The notes beneath the pieces are model-generated. The model worked only from the letters and a program-made list of their open reading frames with translations, was not told the DNA's origin and made no database searches. DNA of 64,000 nt from Paraburkholderia franconis (GTDB taxonomy: Bacteria; Pseudomonadota; Gammaproteobacteria; Burkholderiales; Burkholderiaceae). The position numbers and the translations under genes were made by a program. Of the stretch, positions 25,638-35,120 are shown piece after piece; the first letter of the stretch is position 1, and each line of letters starts with the position of its first letter. The stretch spans positions 62,001-126,000 of the forward strand of contig NZ_WHNP01000016.1 of assembly GCF_009362735.1 (NCBI RefSeq). The letters run 5' to 3'.

Positions 25638-27272
25638 ATGCTTAAAACGTCCCTTGATCCAGATCAAGTTCTTTTGGAATCCTTCCAGACATTCGTGCGT
25701 CATGCAGCCGCCGCGCAACAGCATGGCGACCAAACGGCCCATGACATCTGGCTTCAGGCCGCCTCCCATTTGTTTCCGATCGATCCCGACTCGCTGGACG
25801 TAATGTGCCAGCAGCTGACAGCAGCCCAACGCGCCGCCCAGGCCGAATCCATTGCCCGCGCCTTCGTTGCACTTGTCCCCGGCGACGCGCGAGCGCTCTT
25901 TCGCCTGGGCTTCACGCTGCAGTGGATGAACCGCCACGCCGATGCGATCGCGCCGTACCGCGCGGCGCTCGCCATCGCTCCCGATCTGCACAGCCTGCGC
26001 AACAATCTGGCGGGCGCGCTGATGTCGGCCGATCCGAGGTCAACGGAGGCCATCACGTTGCTCAAGACCGCGCTCGAAAAGAATCCTGCCGATGCGAATG
26101 CGTGGATCAATCTCGGCAAAACGCATCTCGCCCGCTTCGAACTCGACAGCGCCCTCGAAGCCGAACGGCGCGCGCTCGAACTTCAGCCCAACAATCCCGT
26201 CGCGCTGGGCAATCACGGACAGACGTTGCGCGAAGCTCAGCAGTGGGACGACGCGGAACGCTTCACATCGGCCGCGCATCGCACGGCACCGGACAACCCG
26301 TCGTACCTGTCCAATCTCAGCATGATCCACCTTCTGCGCGGCAACTACGCCGACGGCTGGCGAGAGCACGAAGCACGTTGGGACGGATCGAAGGAACTGG
26401 CCGGCAAGCGGCCCGTGCTGCCCGGCCCCGCATGGCGCGGCGAGCCACTCGAAGGCAAGACGCTGCTTCTCTGGGGCGAACAGGGCATGGGCGATCTGCT
26501 GCAATTCTGCCGCTACGTTCCGCTGCTCGCCGATCGCGTGCATCGGGAAGGCGGGCGCCTCGTCTGGAACTCGTTTCCGCAAATGGGCGCGCTGCTCGGC
26601 CGCACGCTCGCGCAGCATGCCCATGAGTTCACACTGGGCGGCGGCGTCGAGATGCTGCCGAAGTTCGATTACGAAATCTCGCTGCTGTCACTGCCATTGT
26701 TGTTCGACACGCGAGAAGACACGATTCCGTCGGCTGTTCCGTATCTGCAAGCCGATCCATCAGCCGTCGACGCCTGGCGCAAGCGGCTCGCGGGTGAAAG
26801 GCGACTGAAGGTGGGTCTCGTCTGGACGGGCAGCCACGGACATCAACGCAATCCGTACCGCCGGGTCGGTCTCGAGCGTTACGTCGATTACTTCCGCGAA
26901 CTCGACGACGTCGCCTTCTATTCGCTGCAACCGGGCGCGGCCGCCGATGTGACCGCCGCGCGCACGGCCGGGCTCGATATTACCGACCACACGGCGGAGT
27001 TCAGGACATTCGACGACACTGCGGCGTACATCGGCGCGCTCGATCTGGTGATTACCGTGTGTACGTCGGTCGCGCATCTGAGCGGCGCGATAGGGCAGCG
27101 TACGTGGGTGCTGCTCGACGTCAATCCGCATTGGGTGTGGCTGCTCGATCGCGCCGACAGCCCCTGGTATCCGACCGCGACTTTGTACCGGCAGCCGCAG
27201 TTCGCGCAGTGGGAACCCGTGTTCGACAAGCTGACGAGCAATCTCGCGGCGCTGGCCAGGGCGCGTCGGTAG
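25638..27272 (+). CDS. TPR-repeat protein with glycosyltransferase-like C-terminal domain
   Basis: From ATG 25638 (MLKTSLDPDQVLL) the protein has 544 residues. The N-terminal half has about five tetratricopeptide repeats (for example ANAWINLGKTHLARFELDSAL and PVALGNHGQTLREAQQWDDA). The C-terminal half, about 280-540, resembles the glycosyltransferase-9/41 fold, with LLLWGEQGMGDLLQFCRYVPLL and a nucleotide-sugar site near ITVCTSVAHLSGAIGQ. This combination is common in Burkholderia and is thought to modify proteins or polysaccharides; the substrate is unknown. Confidence 0.85.
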   Translation: MLKTSLDPDQVLLESFQTFVRHAAAAQQHGDQTAHDIWLQAASHLFPIDPDSLDVMCQQLTAAQRAAQAESIARAFVALVPGDARALFRLGFTLQWMNRHADAIAPYRAALAIAPDLHSLRNNLAGALMSADPRSTEAITLLKTALEKNPADANAWINLGKTHLARFELDSALEAERRALELQPNNPVALGNHGQTLREAQQWDDAERFTSAAHRTAPDNPSYLSNLSMIHLLRGNYADGWREHEARWDGSKELAGKRPVLPGPAWRGEPLEGKTLLLWGEQGMGDLLQFCRYVPLLADRVHREGGRLVWNSFPQMGALLGRTLAQHAHEFTLGGGVEMLPKFDYEISLLSLPLLFDTREDTIPSAVPYLQADPSAVDAWRKRLAGERRLKVGLVWTGSHGHQRNPYRRVGLERYVDYFRELDDVAFYSLQPGAAADVTAARTAGLDITDHTAEFRTFDDTAAYIGALDLVITVCTSVAHLSGAIGQRTWVLLDVNPHWVWLLDRADSPWYPTATLYRQPQFAQWEPVFDKLTSNLAALARARR

Positions 27273-27277
27273 CCGGC

Positions 27278-27523
27278 CTATTCCGGCGCGGCGGCCACGC
27301 CTTGCGCCGACGCGCGTTCGCGCGCAATTGCATCGGCGAGACATTCGGGGCACAAGCAGCCGGTGCCCGCCTTCAGCGCATCGGCGGGTAACGCGGGCAT
27401 CGAGACGCACCAGCACGTCGACCTGTCGCTGCGCGCGCCGCAGTCGAACACGCGACGGCAGCGCGGGCAGCGCGCGCTGGATGCTTCGGAGAATTCAGGC
27501 GATTCGAATAGGGACGGGTTCAT
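27278..27523 (-). CDS. Cysteine-rich CWC family small protein (81 aa)
   Basis: ATG 27523 (MNPSLFESPEF) opens 81 residues with the pattern CPRCRRVFDCG then CWCVSMPALPADAL and CLCPECLADA, three Cys pairs including the Cys-Trp-Cys core that names the Cys_rich_CWC family. Such proteins are predicted to bind a metal such as zinc and have no known role. It converges with the TPR gene, whose stop lies six bases away. Longer starts exist but carry unrelated sequence. Confidence 0.85.
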   Translation of the reverse strand: MNPSLFESPEFSEASSARCPRCRRVFDCGARSDRSTCWCVSMPALPADALKAGTGCLCPECLADAIARERASAQGVAAAPE

Positions 27524-27865
27524 GACAGCAGGATGAAACCGGTCGGTGACACAAACATGATGCCACTTTCGGCGGATGAGCAAAACGCCGCCCGTTGCAA
27601 CGGGAATGGGACCGCGCGCGGCGATCCCGACGTGCGTTCGAATGGAGTTCCATCAGCACGAGAACTTCCCTGCCGGATCGAGGCCCAAAACCCTGTCCGG
27701 CGCCCGTCAGAAAGCGGTCGCCGGGCGGCCCCGAAAAGCCTGTTTGCGCACTGCGGGAAAGCGGCCGTAATCGCCGTGGCAGCACGCGTTGAAATCCCTG
27801 TTGCACCGCGCCAGTTGTGTACAATTCGGCCTTGTTTTAACCGTTTCCCTGTCCGAGCCGCCGCC
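27524..27865. other. argB upstream region
   Basis: The gap of about 340 bp holds promoters for the CWC gene and argB. A -10-like TACAAT lies at 27820-27825, about 40 bases from the argB ATG, but no well-spaced -35 is seen. Open frames here are shadows; the upstream extension of the argB frame back to 27533 has no similarity to kinases. Confidence 0.4.
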
Positions 27866-28765
27866 ATGTCCGAGACCCCCGACCTGTCCCAGATCGCACC
27901 CACGCTGAAGGCTGAAATTCTCGCCGAGGCTCTGCCCTATATTCGCCAGTACCACGGCAAGACCGTCGTCATCAAATACGGCGGCAACGCGATGACGGAA
28001 GAGCGCCTGAAGCAGGGCTTCGCGCGCGACGTGATCCTGTTGAAACTGGTCGGCATCAATCCGGTGATCGTGCACGGCGGCGGTCCGCAAATCGATCAGG
28101 CGTTGAAGAAGATCGGCAAGCAGGGCACGTTCATCCAGGGCATGCGCGTCACCGACGAAGAGACGATGGAAGTCGTCGAATGGGTGCTGGGCGGCGAAGT
28201 ACAGCAGGACATCGTCACGCTGATCAATCACTTCGGCGGCCACGCGGTTGGTCTGACGGGCAAGGACGGCGGCCTGATCCACGCGCGCAAGCTGATGATG
28301 CCGGACCGCGATAACCCGGGCCAGTACGTCGACATCGGCCAGGTCGGCGAAGTCGAGCAGATCAACCCGGCTGTGGTGAAAGCGCTGCAGGACGACGCGT
28401 TCATTCCCGTCATTTCGCCCATCGGTTTCGGCGAAGACGGTCTGTCGTACAACATCAACGCGGACCTGGTCGCGGGCAAGCTCGCCGTCGTGCTGAACGC
28501 CGAGAAGCTCGTGATGATGACAAACATCCCCGGCGTGATGGACAAGGAAGGCACGCTGCTGACCGATCTGTCGGCGCGCGAAATCGACGCGCTGTTCGCG
28601 GACGGCACGATCTCGGGCGGCATGCTGCCGAAGATCTCGTCGGCACTCGACGCCGCGAAGAGCGGCGTGCGTTCGGTGCACATCATCGACGGCCGCATCG
28701 AGCACTCGGTGCTGCTCGAAATCCTGACGGAACAGCCGTTCGGCACGATGATCCGCTCGCACTGA
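27866..28765 (+). CDS. argB: Acetylglutamate kinase
   Basis: ArgB phosphorylates N-acetylglutamate in arginine synthesis. From ATG 27866 the 299-residue protein shows the amino-acid kinase features: IKYGGNAM near Lys37, the glycine-rich VIVHGGGPQID (71-74 GGGP), the substrate-binding NADLVAGKLAV and the ATP-site Lys region SGGMLPKISSALDA. The length fits the family. The gene stands alone and is not part of an arg operon in this window. Confidence 0.96.
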   Translation: MSETPDLSQIAPTLKAEILAEALPYIRQYHGKTVVIKYGGNAMTEERLKQGFARDVILLKLVGINPVIVHGGGPQIDQALKKIGKQGTFIQGMRVTDEETMEVVEWVLGGEVQQDIVTLINHFGGHAVGLTGKDGGLIHARKLMMPDRDNPGQYVDIGQVGEVEQINPAVVKALQDDAFIPVISPIGFGEDGLSYNINADLVAGKLAVVLNAEKLVMMTNIPGVMDKEGTLLTDLSAREIDALFADGTISGGMLPKISSALDAAKSGVRSVHIIDGRIEHSVLLEILTEQPFGTMIRSH

Positions 28766-28827
28766 GCGCATCGCACGTCGTTCGGACCGCCGCGTTTTTA
28801 CACGGCATCTCGGCTACAAAGCATCAC

Positions 28828-28860
28828 GCGAAGCACGGCACGCTGGCCGCCGTGCTTCGC
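28828..28860. repeat. 12-bp perfect inverted repeat
   Basis: GCGAAGCACGGC and its complement form a 12-bp stem around a nine-base loop downstream of argB. There is no T-run, so a factor-independent terminator is unlikely; it may stabilise an mRNA 3' end or be a protein site. Confidence 0.5.
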
Positions 28861-28997
28861 AGAAGGCATACTGGTCTTCGGTCTTTTTCGCGCAGCACGC
28901 TGCGCCGTCTCACGCTTCTACCCCGCACGCATCGCGCGACGCCTGCGTCGTATCGCAGCCGTCGTCACCCTGCGCGCGACACATCACGCATCACATC

Positions 28998-29801
28998 ATG
29001 CGCACTTCCCGTCCGAAGCGTCGTCGGCCGCAGATTCACGCCGGCAAACCCGTCTGGCTGTTCGATCTCGACAACACGCTGCATCACGCGTCGCACGCGA
29101 TCTTTCCTGCGATCAACACCGCGATGACGCAGTACATCATCGACGCGCTGCAAGTGGAGCATGACGAAGCGAACCGTCTGCGCACCGGCTACACGCAGCG
29201 CTACGGCGCGGCGCTGCTGGGGCTCACGCGCCATCATCCCGTCGATCCGCATGACTTCCTGAAAGTCGTCCACACGTTCCCCGACCTGCGCTCGATGCTG
29301 CGCAGCGAACGCGGCCTGAAACGTCTCGTCGATGCACTGCCCGGCCGCAAGATCGTACTGACCAACGCGCCCGAAACGTACGCGCTCGACGTGCTGAAAG
29401 AGTTGGGCATCGAGCGGCTGTTCGAGCGCGTGATCGCGATCGAGCACATGCGCGACCAGCGCATGTGGCGCGCGAAGCCCGACCACGCGATGCTGCGCCG
29501 TGCGATGCGCGACGCGCACGTGCGTCTCGCCGATGCGATTCTCGTCGAGGACACGCGCAGCCATCTGAAGAACTATCGGCGTCTGGGCATCCGCACGGTG
29601 TGGATCGTCGGCCATCTGCCGCGTCAGAGGCGCGCGGACGGCAGCTTTGCGCGCCTGCCGGGAACGGGCCGCCCGCACTATGTCGACCGCCGGATTCGCT
29701 CGCTAAAATCACTGAGACTGGGCACCCGCGCGGGACGAGAGGCGGTGCAACAACAGGGACGACAGACATGCAGCCTATTCGCAAGCATGACGAGGACGTA
29801 A
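28998..29801 (+). CDS. HAD-superfamily pyrimidine 5'-nucleotidase-like hydrolase
   Basis: The 267-residue protein has HAD motif I FDLDNTLHH (Asp23 nucleophile, Asp25), motif II in KIVLTNAPETYA, motif III Lys in WRAKPDHA and motif IV in AILVEDTRSHLKN. It resembles the SDT1/pyrimidine 5'-nucleotidase branch of the superfamily. The cap is helical. The last 11 codons overlap the start of slmA by 34 bases in another frame, so the two genes are coupled. The first 12 residues are basic and probably flexible. Confidence 0.88.
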   Translation: MRTSRPKRRRPQIHAGKPVWLFDLDNTLHHASHAIFPAINTAMTQYIIDALQVEHDEANRLRTGYTQRYGAALLGLTRHHPVDPHDFLKVVHTFPDLRSMLRSERGLKRLVDALPGRKIVLTNAPETYALDVLKELGIERLFERVIAIEHMRDQRMWRAKPDHAMLRRAMRDAHVRLADAILVEDTRSHLKNYRRLGIRTVWIVGHLPRQRRADGSFARLPGTGRPHYVDRRIRSLKSLRLGTRAGREAVQQQGRQTCSLFASMTRT

Positions 29802-30433
29802 CCGAAGAGCCGTCGACCACCGCGCGCGCCACGCGCATGAAGCCCGGCGAGCGGCGCGTGCACATCCTCCAGACGCTCGCCGCGATGCTGGAGGCCCCGA
29901 AGAACGAAAAAATCACGACAGCGGCACTCGCGGCGCGCATCGGCGTATCGGAAGCCGCGCTGTATCGTCATTTCGCGAGCAAGGCGCAGATGTTCGAAGG
30001 GCTGATCGAGTTCATCGAGCAGACGCTGTTCGGGCTCATCAACCAGATCGTCGCGAAGGAGCCGAACGGCGTATTGCAGGCACGCGCAATCGCGCTCACG
30101 CTGCTCAACTTTTCCGCGAAGAACCCCGGCATGACGCGCGTGCTGACGTGCGAGGCACTCGTCGGCGAGCATGAGCGGCTCACCGAACGGGTCAACCAGC
30201 TACTCGAACGCGTCGAGGCGTCTCTCAAGCAATGTCTGCGGCTCGGGCTGATGGATGCGTCGAGCCAGAACGAACCGAACGCGATCCCGCTTCCCGCCGA
30301 CTACGATCCCGTCGTGCGCGCGAGCCTGCTGCTCAGCTACATCGTCGGACGCTGGCATCGCTATGTACGCAGCGGCTTCGCGCGCGCGCCCATCGAACAG
30401 GCCGACGCGCAGTTGCGGCTGATCCTTCAGTAA
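29768..30433 (+). CDS. slmA: Nucleoid occlusion factor SlmA (TetR family)
   Basis: The 221-residue protein has an N-terminal TetR-type HTH (KITTAALAARIGVSEAALYRHFASKAQMFEGLIEFIE) and the conserved SlmA core. Its body has the helical TetR dimer fold, with TLFGLINQIV and LLLSYIVGRWHRYVRSGF at the C-terminus. SlmA binds chromosomal sites and blocks FtsZ assembly over the nucleoid. Start ATG 29768 lies inside the end of the HAD gene and is preceded by a GGGACG-like purine stretch. Confidence 0.92.
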   Translation: MQPIRKHDEDVTEEPSTTARATRMKPGERRVHILQTLAAMLEAPKNEKITTAALAARIGVSEAALYRHFASKAQMFEGLIEFIEQTLFGLINQIVAKEPNGVLQARAIALTLLNFSAKNPGMTRVLTCEALVGEHERLTERVNQLLERVEASLKQCLRLGLMDASSQNEPNAIPLPADYDPVVRASLLLSYIVGRWHRYVRSGFARAPIEQADAQLRLILQ

Positions 30434-30736
30434 GTCGAGTTCAGCGATGTTCGGGCCGCGAGTGAATCCGCTGCAGTTCGCCGGCCCCGACATCCCGCCG
30501 ATTTTCCCGCGCGTTTTCCGCTATACTTTGCGCTCGACCGTTTCTGACGGTCCAATAAAGCAGTACAGCGCGCCGATTTGCTGACTCGATTGCGGGCGCG
30601 CGAACCAGCGGATGTGATCTATCGGTCCCCGCGGTTCACTATAAATGCGGCTAAAGAGGTCGTCAGCCGCGCACATTCTTCCTCCGCGCAATCGCCGACA
30701 CCATTTAGCCGCCCCCCATGTCAGAAGGCGGAATGA
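30434..30736. other. metX upstream region
   Basis: This 303-bp gap separates slmA from metX. It has AT-rich points (CTATACTTTGCG near 30520; CACTATAAATGCGG near 30635) that could be -10 elements. I looked for a SAM-responsive riboswitch because metX often carries one in other proteobacteria, and saw no convincing aptamer. Confidence 0.4.
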
Positions 30737-31882
30737 ATGGAATCGATCGGGATCGTCGCTCCACAAACAATGCATTTCTCCGAGCCGCTGCGCCTGCAAA
30801 GCGGCAGCTCGCTCGCGAACTACGACCTCGTGGTCGAAACGTACGGCACGCTCAACGCCGCGCGCAGCAATTCCGTGCTCGTGTGCCATGCGCTCAACGC
30901 GTCGCATCACGTCGCGGGCGTCTATGCGGATGATCCGAAGAACATCGGCTGGTGGGACAACATGGTCGGTCCCGGCAAGCCGCTCGATACGAACCGCTTC
31001 TTCGTGATCGGCGTGAACAACCTCGGCTCGTGTTTCGGCTCGACGGGCCCGATGAGCATCGATCCGTCGACGGGCCGTCCGTATGGCGCGAGCTTTCCCG
31101 TCGTGACCGTCGAAGACTGGGTGAACGCGCAGGCGCGCGTGGCCGACGCGTTCGGCATCGAGAAATTCGCCGCGGTGATGGGCGGCAGCCTTGGCGGCAT
31201 GCAGGCGCTCGCGTGGAGCATGATGTATCCGGACCGGATCGCGCATTGCATCGTGATCGCGTCGACGCCGAAGCTGTCCGCGCAGAACATCGCGTTCAAC
31301 GAGGTGGCGCGCTCGTCGATCCTCTCCGACCCGGACTTTCACGGCGGCGACTACTATGCGCACGGCGTGAAGCCGAAGCGCGGCCTGCGCGTCGCGCGGA
31401 TGATCGGCCACATCACGTATCTGTCCGACGACGACATGGCCGCGAAGTTCGGCCGTGCGCTGCGCCGCGCGGAAGGCGCGGAGGACGTATATAACTTCAA
31501 TTTCGACGTCGAGTTCGAGGTGGAGTCGTATCTGCGCTATCAGGGCGAGAAGTTCGCCGATTACTTCGACGCGAATACGTACTTGCTGATCACGCGCGCG
31601 CTCGACTACTTCGATCCCGCCAAGGCCTACGACGGCGACCTCACGGCCGCGCTCGCGCACACGAAGGCGAAGTATCTGATCGCGAGCTTCGCGACCGACT
31701 GGCGCTTCGCGCCCGCGCGCTCGCGCGAACTGGTGAAGGCGCTGCTCGATCACAAGCGCCAGGTGACGTACGGCGAGATCGACGCGCCGCACGGCCACGA
31801 TGCCTTCCTTCTCGACGACGCGCGCTATCACAACCTGATGCGCGCCTACTACGAACGCATTGCAGCAGAGGTGAACGCATGA
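30737..31882 (+). CDS. metX: Homoserine O-acyltransferase
   Basis: The 381-residue alpha/beta-hydrolase catalyses acylation of L-homoserine, the first committed step of methionine synthesis. The nucleophile Ser151 sits in MGGSLGGMQALAW; the triad is completed by Asp in FATDWRFAPARS and His in PHGHDAFL. The oxyanion region SHHVAGVYADD is present. Whether acetyl-CoA or succinyl-CoA is used cannot be decided reliably here; many proteobacterial MetX proteins use succinyl-CoA. It overlaps metW by four bases (ATGA), which is the usual metXW operon. Confidence 0.95.
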   Translation: MESIGIVAPQTMHFSEPLRLQSGSSLANYDLVVETYGTLNAARSNSVLVCHALNASHHVAGVYADDPKNIGWWDNMVGPGKPLDTNRFFVIGVNNLGSCFGSTGPMSIDPSTGRPYGASFPVVTVEDWVNAQARVADAFGIEKFAAVMGGSLGGMQALAWSMMYPDRIAHCIVIASTPKLSAQNIAFNEVARSSILSDPDFHGGDYYAHGVKPKRGLRVARMIGHITYLSDDDMAAKFGRALRRAEGAEDVYNFNFDVEFEVESYLRYQGEKFADYFDANTYLLITRALDYFDPAKAYDGDLTAALAHTKAKYLIASFATDWRFAPARSRELVKALLDHKRQVTYGEIDAPHGHDAFLLDDARYHNLMRAYYERIAAEVNA

Positions 31883-32487
31883 ACGAGCGCGCTTTCGATT
31901 ATCTTGCGACGCGCCCCGATTTCCGCGCGATCGCCCGCTGGGTCGAACCGCGTGCGACGGTGCTCGATCTGGGTTGCGGCGACGGCTCGCTGCTGTCGCT
32001 GCTCATCGAAGAACTCGAAGTCAGCGGCTACGGCATCGAGATCAACGATGCCGGCGTGCTCGCGTCGACGAAGAACGGCATCAACGTGATCCAGCAGAAT
32101 CTGGAAGACGGCTTGCGCCTCTTCGAAGACGGCAGCTTCGATTTCGCGATCCTGTCCCAAACGCTGCAGACCATTCATCAGACGGCCGCAATCCTGCGCG
32201 AGACCGTGCGCGTTGGCAAGGAATGCATCGTTTCGTTCCCGAACTTCGGGTATTGGACGCACCGTCTGTCGGTATTGAAGGGACGCATGCCCGTGTCGAA
32301 GTCACTGCCTTATCAGTGGCACAACACGCCGAACGTGCGCGTGCTGACCATCAAGGACTTCGAGGCGCTCGCGCCGGAAGTCGGCATCGAGATTCTCGAT
32401 CGCGTGGTGCTGCACGGCGGACAGGCGGTGCGGTGGGGCGTGAACTGGCGTGGTAGTCTTGCGGTCTATCGCGTCAAGAAAAGCTAA
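31879..32487 (+). CDS. metW: Methionine biosynthesis protein MetW
   Basis: The 202-residue protein has the Rossmann SAM-methyltransferase core VLDLGCGDGSLLSLL near residues 28-42, the acidic GIEINDAG at the next strand, and the MetW-specific ILSQTLQTIHQT and VSFPNFGYWTHRLSVLKGRMPV. It sits directly after metX with a start-stop overlap. MetW is required with MetX for methionine synthesis in several proteobacteria, probably by activating it; that role comes from the family. Confidence 0.95.
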   Translation: MNERAFDYLATRPDFRAIARWVEPRATVLDLGCGDGSLLSLLIEELEVSGYGIEINDAGVLASTKNGINVIQQNLEDGLRLFEDGSFDFAILSQTLQTIHQTAAILRETVRVGKECIVSFPNFGYWTHRLSVLKGRMPVSKSLPYQWHNTPNVRVLTIKDFEALAPEVGIEILDRVVLHGGQAVRWGVNWRGSLAVYRVKKS

Positions 32488-32500
32488 CGCAACTCAACTC

Positions 32501-33895
32501 ATGTCGAACCCGCCACACGAGGCGCCCGCACTTACCGCTCACGAAGAACATCCCGGCTGGCGCGCGTTTCTCAACGCGCGCATGCTGATCTGCGTCTTCC
32601 TCGGCTTCACGTCGGGGTTGCCGCTCTTCACGCTCGTCTATCTCGTCCAGGCCTGGCTGCGCTCGGAAGGCGTGAACCTGAAGGAAATCGGCCTGTTCGC
32701 GCTGATCCAGTTTCCCTATACGTGGAAATTCGTCTGGGCGCCGCTGATGGACCGCTACGTGCCGCGTCTGCCAGGCTGGCAACCGGGACGCCGGCGAGGC
32801 TGGATGCTCGTCACGCAGATTCTCGTCGCCGCCGCGATTGCGTCGCTCGGCATCGTGTCGCCGCGCGATTCGATCTGGACGGTCGCCGCGCTGACGGCAC
32901 TCGTCGCGTTCTTCGGCGCGAGCCAGGACATTTCGATCGACGCCTATCGGCGCGAACTGCTGCACGACACCGAGCAGGGTCTCGGCAACGCGGTGCACGT
33001 GAACGCGTACAAGGTCGCGGCGCTCGTGCCCGGTTCGCTCGCGCTGATTCTTTCCGATCATCTGCCGTGGGCGACTGTGTTCATCGTGACCGCGGCGTTC
33101 ATGCTGCCTGGCATGGTCATGACGCTCGTCGTGCGCGAACCCGAAGTGCACGGCGCGCCGCCGAAGAATCTGCGCGACGCGATCATCGAACCGTTTCACG
33201 AATTCATCCTGCGCGACGGCTGGCGCGGCGCGGTGTTCGTGCTCGGCTTCATCTTCCTGTACAAGCTCGGCGATACGATGGCGACCACGCTGTCCACATC
33301 GTTCTTTCTCGACATCGGCTTCTCTCGCACGCAGATCGGCGTGATCGCGAAGACGACGGCGTTCGGTGCGAGCCTCGCGGGCGGCATCATCGGCGGCATC
33401 GCGCTGATGCGTATCGGCATCGCCCGCGGGCTGTGGATCTTCGGCATCCTGCAGATGGTGTCGACGCTCGGCTTCGCGTGGCTCGCGCATGTCGGGCCGA
33501 CGTCGCCGGGACTGACGGTCGTCTACGACATCGCCGTCGCGCTGAGCGCGGCCACGACGAAGGTGTTGTCGCTGCTCGGCATCGGCTGGACGGTGCAGCT
33601 CGATCCGATGTCGGTCGCGCTCGCGCTCGTCTACGGCTTCGAAACGTTCGCGACGGGCCTGACACTTGCTGCGTTCACCGCATACATCGCGAGCACCACC
33701 GACCCACGCTATACGGCGACGCAATTCGCGCTCTTCACGTCGCTGGCTTCCGTGCCGCGCACGCTCGCATCGGCGGCGAGCGGCTTTCTCGTCGCGCGAA
33801 TCGGCTGGTTCGACTACTTCATCGTCTGCACGGCGCTCGCTTTGCCCGGCATGCTACTGTTGTTCCGGATCGCCCCTTGGAGAAAGCAGTCGTGA
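32501..33895 (+). CDS. ampG: AmpG-family muropeptide permease (MFS)
   Basis: From ATG 32501 (MSNPPHEAPALTAHEE) the 464-residue protein has about twelve membrane helices. The first loop carries the AmpG signature GFTSGLPLFTLVYLVQAWLRSEGVNLKEIG, followed by FPYTWKFVWAPLMDRY and the DISIDAYRRELL motif that distinguishes AmpG from other MFS proteins. AmpG imports anhydro-muropeptides for peptidoglycan recycling and, in some species, beta-lactamase signalling. It follows metW by 13 bases and its stop overlaps the next start. Confidence 0.92.
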   Translation: MSNPPHEAPALTAHEEHPGWRAFLNARMLICVFLGFTSGLPLFTLVYLVQAWLRSEGVNLKEIGLFALIQFPYTWKFVWAPLMDRYVPRLPGWQPGRRRGWMLVTQILVAAAIASLGIVSPRDSIWTVAALTALVAFFGASQDISIDAYRRELLHDTEQGLGNAVHVNAYKVAALVPGSLALILSDHLPWATVFIVTAAFMLPGMVMTLVVREPEVHGAPPKNLRDAIIEPFHEFILRDGWRGAVFVLGFIFLYKLGDTMATTLSTSFFLDIGFSRTQIGVIAKTTAFGASLAGGIIGGIALMRIGIARGLWIFGILQMVSTLGFAWLAHVGPTSPGLTVVYDIAVALSAATTKVLSLLGIGWTVQLDPMSVALALVYGFETFATGLTLAAFTAYIASTTDPRYTATQFALFTSLASVPRTLASAASGFLVARIGWFDYFIVCTALALPGMLLLFRIAPWRKQS

Positions 33896-35109
33896 TGGTG
33901 TTCGCGTCACGGCGCGCAGCCAGCCGATCGGCCCTGCGCGCCCGATCCGCTCAGGCTCCTGCATATCGCGTGCTCGTGCGGGCGCATGCATTGCGTCTGG
34001 CCGTCAGCGCTGCGTGTGCGGTGTTGAGCGCGGCGTCATGGCAGGCACGCGCCGCCGACACGCCGCAGAATGTCAGCGCGCCGCCCGCCGCTAATGCACC
34101 CACCGCACCCGCCGCGCCCGCTGCTCCTCCGGCGCCGTCTGCACCATCATCGCCGTCCGCGCCCAAGGCCGAATCGGCGGCATCCGCCGCGTCGGGCGTA
34201 TCGGCGCCGGCGACCGCAGCCTCCGCGCCGCCGCCCGCGCCCGTCACGGCACGCAATCCCGCGCCCGCATCCGCTGCGTCGGCGCCGACTGCGTTCCAGC
34301 CGAACCAGCAATTGCGCTACGGCAACTACGCGGTGTTTCGCAATCTGATTCCATCGCCGATGCTGGAAAGCCAATCCGCTGAGGAATTCGATCAGATCGC
34401 GAGGGGCGCCGAGCACATGAACCGGCTTTATCCGCCATCGGATGCGCGCGTGATGCGCGTGCAGTCGATCATCGACAAGCTGATCCCGTATTCGCTGAAG
34501 TGGAGCGATCGCGCGAAGAACTGGAAGTGGGGCATCGCGGTGCTGCGCTCATCGGACATTCGCGCGTATTGCCTGCCGGGCGGCAAGATCGTCATCTATG
34601 GGGGCATGCTCGACAAGGTGCGCCTGAACGACAACGAACTCGGCATGCTGCTCGGTCACGAGATCGCGCATGCGCTGCGTGAACATGCGCGCGAGCGTCT
34701 CGGCGAACAGCAGGCCGCACAACTGGGATCGGGGACGATGCCGCCGCTCTTCGGTCTCGCCGATCTCGGCGAGGCGCCGCTCGGCATCGGCACGCAGTTG
34801 CTGGAAATGAAGTATGAACGCGCCGACGAAACGGAAGCGGATGTGATCGGCAGCGAGATTGCGTCGCGAGCCGGTTTCGATCCGCGCGCGGCGATCACGC
34901 TATGGGACAAGCTCGCCGTCGCGACGCGCAATAACCGCGACCAGGGCTTCATCTACGTGCATCCGTACAACCCGACGCGCCGCGCGGACATCATGAAGCG
35001 CCTGCCCGACATGCTGCCGCTGTACGCGAAGGCGATCGGCAAGACGGTCGAAGCGCTGCCCGACTACGCGGGCATCGGCCGCCCGCGCCGTACGACCGCG
35101 AGCGACTGA
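33895..35109 (+). CDS. M48-family metalloprotease (periplasmic, Zn-dependent)
   Basis: The start ATG 33895 overlaps the ampG stop (TGATG); an adjacent GTG at 33892 is also possible. The 404-residue protein begins with a basic leader and signal peptide (about 1-54, ending AARAAD-like), then a low-complexity Ala/Pro/Ser linker (about 60-140). The peptidase domain contains HEIAH at 255-259 and the third zinc ligand Glu in ERADETEADVIG. M48 proteins of this type (BepA/LoiP-like) take part in outer-membrane quality control. No TPR follows, unlike BepA, so the closer comparison is LoiP or YcaL. Confidence 0.88.
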   Translation: MVFASRRAASRSALRARSAQAPAYRVLVRAHALRLAVSAACAVLSAASWQARAADTPQNVSAPPAANAPTAPAAPAAPPAPSAPSSPSAPKAESAASAASGVSAPATAASAPPPAPVTARNPAPASAASAPTAFQPNQQLRYGNYAVFRNLIPSPMLESQSAEEFDQIARGAEHMNRLYPPSDARVMRVQSIIDKLIPYSLKWSDRAKNWKWGIAVLRSSDIRAYCLPGGKIVIYGGMLDKVRLNDNELGMLLGHEIAHALREHARERLGEQQAAQLGSGTMPPLFGLADLGEAPLGIGTQLLEMKYERADETEADVIGSEIASRAGFDPRAAITLWDKLAVATRNNRDQGFIYVHPYNPTRRADIMKRLPDMLPLYAKAIGKTVEALPDYAGIGRPRRTTASD

Positions 35110-35120
35110 CGCGCGAGCAG

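Noticed and set aside
30434..30736. SAM riboswitch upstream of metX
   Set aside because: No conserved stem or pseudoknot core could be recognised by eye; a covariance search would be decisive.
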